NCBI GenBank assembly: GCA_021788795.1
Contig: JAJYKG010000060.1
Span: forward strand, 1 to 9,956
Length of the DNA: 9,956 nt
Origin: Thermoplasmata archaeon
GTDB lineage: Archaea; Thermoplasmatota; Thermoplasmata; RBG-16-68-12
Direction: 5' to 3'
Shown here piece after piece: positions 6,269-9,956 of this stretch. The position numbers and the translations under genes were made by a program. The notes under the pieces were generated by a model. That model was not told the origin of the DNA and did not search any database. It saw only the letters and a list, made by a program, of their open reading frames with translations. Each line of letters starts with the position of its first letter. Within the stretch, counting starts at the first letter, position 1.

Positions 6269-6299
6269 CTCCGTAGAGCCTCGTTATCACGGAGCCTCG
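6269..6299 (+). promoter_or_regulatory. Proximal promoter with inverted and direct repeats, MFS-DUF47 gene
   Basis: GTTATC at 6283-6288 sits 27 nt before the ATG at 6315, the spacing seen for the leaderless TFS and M20 genes. It is flanked by an inverted repeat, CTCCGT (6269-6274) and ACGGAG (6289-6294), and by a direct repeat of GAGCCTCG (6276-6283 and 6292-6299, a 16-bp period). Repeats surrounding a TATA-like element are typical of a repressor or activator site, but no regulator can be named from sequence. Confidence 0.4.
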
Positions 6300-6314
6300 C
6301 ATCGGGACCCCCCG

Positions 6315-8438
6315 ATGGTTCCCGTAGCACCCCGGGGTTCTCCGGAGAATGGCGGGGCGGTCCCGCGGACTTCGCAGGAGACCCGCGATGAAATCCTACG
6401 CCACATGGACCAGGCGGAGACCCAGAGGTTTCACTGGACGGCCACCATCGTGTCCGGGATGGGGTTCTTCACGGACGCCTATGACCTCTTCGTCATCGCC
6501 TTGGTCATCCCGCTCCTGGAACGCCTCTACCCGGAGGCAGCCGGCTCCCTGAGCTTGGACCTCTCTATCCTGGCCGCGGCGGCTCTCGTCGGCGCCGTCA
6601 TCGGGCAGGTCCTCTTCGGCTACCTCGCGGACCACCTGGGCCGCAAGCGCATCTACGGCGTCGAGCTCGCGGTCATGTCCGTCGGTGCCGTCGGAAGCGC
6701 GCTGGCGTTCCCCGTCCTAGGCCTCAGCACGATCCTCGTCGTGGCCATGTGGCGGTTCCTGATGGGAGTGGGCATCGGAGGTGACTACCCGATGTCCGCG
6801 ACGATCATGAGCGAGTTCTCCAACGTCCGGAACCGCGGTCGGTTCGTCGCGAGCGTCTTCGCGATGCAAGGGTTCGGGCTCCTTGCAGGTGCGTTCGTCA
6901 TGATCGTCAGCCTCCTCTTGTTTCCCTCGGGGGCCACCTTGGACATCGTCTGGCGCGTGGTCCTCGGGGCCGGCGCCATTCCGGCGATCGCCACGATCTT
7001 CTTCCGCCGCCGGATGCCCGAGACCCCGCGGTTCACCCTCGCCGTCAAGGGCGACGCCCGCGGCGCTGCGCAGGACGTCCAGCAGCTCACCGGGGCCTCC
7101 CTGACCCCGGTCCAGACCACGCTTCGTGCCGAGCGCCAGCCCCTCGGGGTCTTCTTCCGGAAGTACGGGAGGGTGCTCCTTGGGACCGCGCTCTCGTGGT
7201 TCCTCCTCGACATGGCATTCTACTCCTCGAACATCTTCAACCCGAGGGTCCTCGACATCATCGGCTTCGTCACGATCGGGCTCAGCCTCCATGCCCAGAT
7301 CCTCACGCTCGCGGAGGGGCAGGCGGTCATCGCCCTCCTCTCTCTCGTGCCGGGGTACTGGGCCGCCGTCCTGCTCATCGACCGCTGGGGGCGACGCACC
7401 CTGCAACTCCTCGGCTTCGGCGTCGCCGCCCTCGCATTCCTCTTGGTCGCGGCCTTCTACACCTCGCTCCTCTCGTACGGGCTGACCGTGTTCCTTCCCC
7501 TGTATGCGTCGACGTTCTTTTTCATGAACCTCGGACCGAACACGACGACCTTCGTGCTGCCGAGCGAGGTCTACCCGACCCAGTTCCGGTCCACGGGCCA
7601 TGGCCTCTCGGCCGCGGCGGGGAAGTCCGGGGCCGCCGTGGCCACCTTCCTCTTCCTCCCCCTGCAGACCCTGTACGGTCTCCCCTTCATGCTCGCCTTG
7701 CTCGGTTCCTTCTGCCTCCTGGGCTTCCTCGTCACCGCGGCCCTGACGCCGGAGACGGCGGGTCGCACGCTGGAGGAGGCGTCCCGCGAGGACGAATTCC
7801 TCCGGGCCGTGAAGCGGTTCTCGGGCTACCTCGCGGACCTGACGGGTGCCATCGGGCGAGGCGCCTCGGAACTGCAGGAGCTGCTCGACCGTCCGGAAGA
7901 CAACCCGGAGGCTCGGATCGCGAGCATCCGCCGGATCGAGCACGAGGCGGATGAGGCCGTCCACCAGATCTTCGTGGACCTCAACAACAACCGGATGGAT
8001 CCCGCCGTCCGGTCCGACGTAGCCTCCCTCGCGGGGAAGCTCGATGACATCATCGACGGCATCGAAGCCGTCTCGGCCCGCGTCGAGACGTACCACCTGC
8101 GGGTGACCGACGATGCGATCCGCCGCTTCGCGGCCATCGTCGTGGACTGCGTCCGCGGGGTCAGCACCGGCGTCGCCTCCCTCGATGGGCTCCTGCGCGG
8201 GGAATCGCGGACCCTCGAGGAGGCGGTGATCGAGGTGAACCGGCTGGAGAACGAGGCGGATGATGTGCTCCGCGGACGCCTTTCGAAGCTCTTCGATGGC
8301 TCCGTGACGGATCCTCTGACCGTCCTCAAGCTCAAGGACTTCTACGAGCGGCTCGAGATCATCACGGACCGCTGCGAGGACGTGGCCGACGTGTTCAAGG
8401 ACCTGAGCGTCCGCTACGCCCCGAGGCTCGGTGCCTGA
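6315..8438 (+). CDS. MFS phosphate transporter (PHS family) fused to a DUF47/PhoU-like domain
   Basis: The 707-residue protein probably imports phosphate with protons and carries its own regulatory domain. Residues about 40-485 form a 12-helix MFS carrier of the phosphate:H+ symporter family (Pho84/PiPT type). Diagnostic motifs are GMGFFTDAYDLFVIAL (48-63), GYLADHLGRKR (102-112), GGDYPMSATIMSE (155-167), Gln185 in AMQGFG, W295-D299-Y303 in TM7, and GPNTTTFVLPSEVYPTQFRS (407-426). The Trp, Asp, Tyr and Asn positions correspond to phosphate- and proton-coupling residues described in fungal PiPT. From about 498 to 704 lies a helical DUF47/PhoU-like domain with acidic repeats (IEHEADE 541-547, LENEADD 644-650, YERLEIITDRCEDVAD 677-692), the usual metal-binding pattern. 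DUF47 proteins normally accompany Pit-type phosphate carriers as separate genes. The ATG at 6315 gives about 30 residues before the core; Met31 is an alternative start. M20 follows on the same strand. Confidence 0.92.
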   Translation: MVPVAPRGSPENGGAVPRTSQETRDEILRHMDQAETQRFHWTATIVSGMGFFTDAYDLFVIALVIPLLERLYPEAAGSLSLDLSILAAAALVGAVIGQVLFGYLADHLGRKRIYGVELAVMSVGAVGSALAFPVLGLSTILVVAMWRFLMGVGIGGDYPMSATIMSEFSNVRNRGRFVASVFAMQGFGLLAGAFVMIVSLLLFPSGATLDIVWRVVLGAGAIPAIATIFFRRRMPETPRFTLAVKGDARGAAQDVQQLTGASLTPVQTTLRAERQPLGVFFRKYGRVLLGTALSWFLLDMAFYSSNIFNPRVLDIIGFVTIGLSLHAQILTLAEGQAVIALLSLVPGYWAAVLLIDRWGRRTLQLLGFGVAALAFLLVAAFYTSLLSYGLTVFLPLYASTFFFMNLGPNTTTFVLPSEVYPTQFRSTGHGLSAAAGKSGAAVATFLFLPLQTLYGLPFMLALLGSFCLLGFLVTAALTPETAGRTLEEASREDEFLRAVKRFSGYLADLTGAIGRGASELQELLDRPEDNPEARIASIRRIEHEADEAVHQIFVDLNNNRMDPAVRSDVASLAGKLDDIIDGIEAVSARVETYHLRVTDDAIRRFAAIVVDCVRGVSTGVASLDGLLRGESRTLEEAVIEVNRLENEADDVLRGRLSKLFDGSVTDPLTVLKLKDFYERLEIITDRCEDVADVFKDLSVRYAPRLGA

Positions 8439-8446
8439 ACCAGCAT

Positions 8447-8453
8447 GCTTATC
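8447..8453 (+). promoter_or_regulatory. TATA-like box for the M20 gene
   Basis: GCTTATC begins 9 nt after the MFS-DUF47 stop codon and its last base is 25 nt before the ATG at 8478. This predicts a leaderless transcript from 8478. It argues against the in-frame upstream ATG at 8445, which would sit on the promoter itself. Confidence 0.5.
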
Positions 8454-8477
8454 GTGCCCCGCCCGTTCCCCGCCGCC

Positions 8478-9896
8478 ATGAAGGGGATCACGCCACCCGA
8501 GGTCTCCCGGGCCATCGAGACCCGCTTTCCGGAGGGTCTTCAGAAGACCCGCCAGCTCCTGCGCCAGCCCAGCGTCAGTGCCACCGGGGAAGGGATCGCG
8601 GAGTGCGCCGAGATGGTTCGGGCGACCCTCGCGGAGCTCGGCTGCAAGACGGAGACCTTCGCGAAGGGAGGCCACCCGCTCGTTATCGGCTTCCTCGATG
8701 TCGGCGCGGACACCACGCTCGTCGAGTATGAGATGTACGACGTGCAGCCCGTGGGGGACCTCGGGGCGTGGCGCTCCCCGCCCTTCGCCGCGGAGACGCA
8801 GGATGTCGAGGGCGTCGGCCCGTCGATCATCGCGCGCGGCTCGACGAACTCCAAGGGCGCCCTCATGGGCCACCTCCACACGTGGAGGGTCATCCGCGAC
8901 GTCGACGAGCTCCCCGTGAACCTCAAGATCCTCGCGGAGGGCGAGGAGGAGATCAGCAGCGCGAACTTCATCGAGTACGTCCGGACGCACCGCCGGGAGC
9001 TCAAGGCGGACGGCGCGATCGCGAACGACTACTCGGAGGACCTCCGCGGCGTGCCGACCGTTTACCTGGGCGTCAAGGGCTGCCTGTACCTCACGATCTG
9101 GTCCCGCGGCAGCCGGAAGGTCGGCGGCCCGATGGAGAGCGAGATCCACAGCTCGAACGCGGTGTGGATCGACTCCCCCGTGTGGCGGCTCGTCCAGGCC
9201 CTCGACACCCTCGTCGACAAGAAGACGCAGCGTCCGGTCGTGGACGGTTTCTGGGACGACGTCCGCGGCCCGTCGAAGAAGGACGTGGAGATGGTCCGGG
9301 AGCTCTCCAAGAAGTTCGATCCTAAGGCGTGGCTCCGCGAGGAGCGCACGGCGCACTTCAAGTACGACCTCCCCAAGGACAAGCTCCTCCTGAAGTACCT
9401 CTTCGACCCCACGATCAACATCGCGGGGATCTACGCGGGCTACATCGAGCACGGCGGGACGAAGACGATCCTCCCGCACCAGGCCTACGCGAAGATCGAC
9501 ATCCGGCTCGTGAAGGACATGACCGTCGAGGGCACCCTCCGGAAGCTCCGCGCGCACCTGAAGAAGCGCGGGTTCGGCGACCTCGAGATCCAAGTGCACG
9601 GTCCCTACGGCCCGGCGAAGACGGACCCGGACTCGTGGATCGCCCACGCGGCCATCGACGCGGTGCGTGCGCACGGCAAGGAACCGGAGGTCTGGCCCAC
9701 GAGCGGCGGCACGATGCCCGCCTTCGTGTTCGACGAGTACCTCAAGCTCCCGTGGGTGTCCACGGGCCTCGGCCACGGCTCCCGCGCCCATGCGCCGAAC
9801 GAGTACGCCTCGATCGAGGGCATGAAGCGCTTCATGCTCGGCGAGGCGAGCCTGCTGTACGCCGCAGCGGAGCGGCGGCGCGGTTCCGCGCGGTGA
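8478..9896 (+). CDS. M20-family metallohydrolase with altered metal ligands
   Basis: The 472-residue protein belongs to the M20 peptidase/deacylase family, which hydrolyses dipeptides or N-acyl amino acids with a dinuclear zinc centre. The catalytic domain carries YEMYDVQPVGD (84-94), RGSTNSKGAL (120-129), EGEEEISS (154-161) and ANDYSE (182-187), and GLGHGSRAHAPNE (430-442) near the end. The lid domain has IHSSNAVWIDSPVW (223-236). Catalytic Asp88 and Glu157, and metal ligands Glu158, Asp184 and His438, are kept. The usual first His (GHYDVQP) is Met86, and the bridging Asp (RGxxDxKG) is Asn124. The rest is intact, so this looks like a subfamily with changed metal chemistry rather than a decayed gene. 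No signal peptide is seen, so it should be cytosolic. The substrate is unknown. The start at 8478 is preferred over 8445 because of the TATA-like box between them. Confidence 0.88.
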   Translation: MKGITPPEVSRAIETRFPEGLQKTRQLLRQPSVSATGEGIAECAEMVRATLAELGCKTETFAKGGHPLVIGFLDVGADTTLVEYEMYDVQPVGDLGAWRSPPFAAETQDVEGVGPSIIARGSTNSKGALMGHLHTWRVIRDVDELPVNLKILAEGEEEISSANFIEYVRTHRRELKADGAIANDYSEDLRGVPTVYLGVKGCLYLTIWSRGSRKVGGPMESEIHSSNAVWIDSPVWRLVQALDTLVDKKTQRPVVDGFWDDVRGPSKKDVEMVRELSKKFDPKAWLREERTAHFKYDLPKDKLLLKYLFDPTINIAGIYAGYIEHGGTKTILPHQAYAKIDIRLVKDMTVEGTLRKLRAHLKKRGFGDLEIQVHGPYGPAKTDPDSWIAHAAIDAVRAHGKEPEVWPTSGGTMPAFVFDEYLKLPWVSTGLGHGSRAHAPNEYASIEGMKRFMLGEASLLYAAAERRRGSAR

Positions 9897-9910
9897 GCGC
9901 CGCAGGGCGC
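9897..9910 (+). terminator. Weak hairpin after the M20 gene
   Basis: GCGCC and GGCGC form a 5-bp stem with a 4-nt loop directly after the stop codon. There is no following T-run, and archaeal termination usually depends on T-runs rather than hairpins, so any role is doubtful. The last 46 bases of the window hold nothing I can call. Confidence 0.2.
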
Positions 9911-9956
9911 CGTGGCCGGAATTGTACGAAAACGGCCGCTTCGCCGCGTGAAAATG

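Noticed and set aside
8445..8477. Upstream ATG start giving the M20 protein 11 extra residues
   Set aside because: The 11 codons cover the TATA-like box and the proline-rich extension is not typical of the family. The ATG at 8478 fits leaderless spacing.
6717..9791. A 1024-codon open frame on the minus strand opposite the MFS and M20 genes
   Set aside because: It is antisense to two strongly supported genes. Its product is a low-complexity Arg/Glu/Gly/Asp-rich sequence with no recognisable domain, as expected from GC-rich codon bias.

Overview
This GC-rich window looks archaeal, most likely from a euryarchaeal-type lineage such as Thermoplasmatota (the phylum is an inference). Three things point to archaea. 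There is a PCNA sliding clamp next to a transcription factor S gene. There is a tRNA-Tyr with an archaeal C1-G72 pair and an intron after position 37. Short A/T-rich TATA-like boxes lie about 23-29 nt upstream of most starts, implying many leaderless or near-leaderless transcripts.

Left part (1-3984), all on the minus strand. Reading right to left it holds a secreted/membrane copper protein (CopC-CopD plus a C-terminal YtkA/FixH-like domain), a four-helix membrane protein of unknown function with strongly charged tails, transcription factor S, and the first 175 residues of PCNA, cut by the window edge. Each gene has its own TATA-like element, so these are probably separate or only loosely coupled transcripts. 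The pcn-tfs pair is an information-processing neighbourhood.

Middle part (4093-5943). A small tandem-CBS protein is divergent from the copper gene, and a DUF763 protein of unknown function follows. Two tRNA genes lie on the minus strand: tRNA-Tyr(GUA) with an approximately 39-nt intron, whose 3' end stops 9 bp from the DUF763 stop codon, and tRNA-Phe(GAA). A 371-bp stretch (5944-6314) has no convincing gene. It holds the tRNA-Phe promoter at one end and a dyad-rich promoter region for the next gene at the other.

Right part (6315-9956), plus strand. A 707-residue protein joins a phosphate:H+ symporter-type MFS transporter to a DUF47/PhoU-like domain, so a phosphate carrier and a probable regulator sit in one chain. 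An M20-family metallohydrolase follows, with apparently its own leaderless promoter. It keeps most active-site motifs but has Met and Asn in place of the His and the bridging Asp of the usual dinuclear zinc site.

The most noteworthy items are the MFS-DUF47 fusion with its promoter dyads, the M20 protein with altered metal ligands, the tRNA-Tyr intron, and the acid/base-rich membrane protein. I see no mobile element, CRISPR array or defence cassette. Most of the window reads as a chromosomal housekeeping region.
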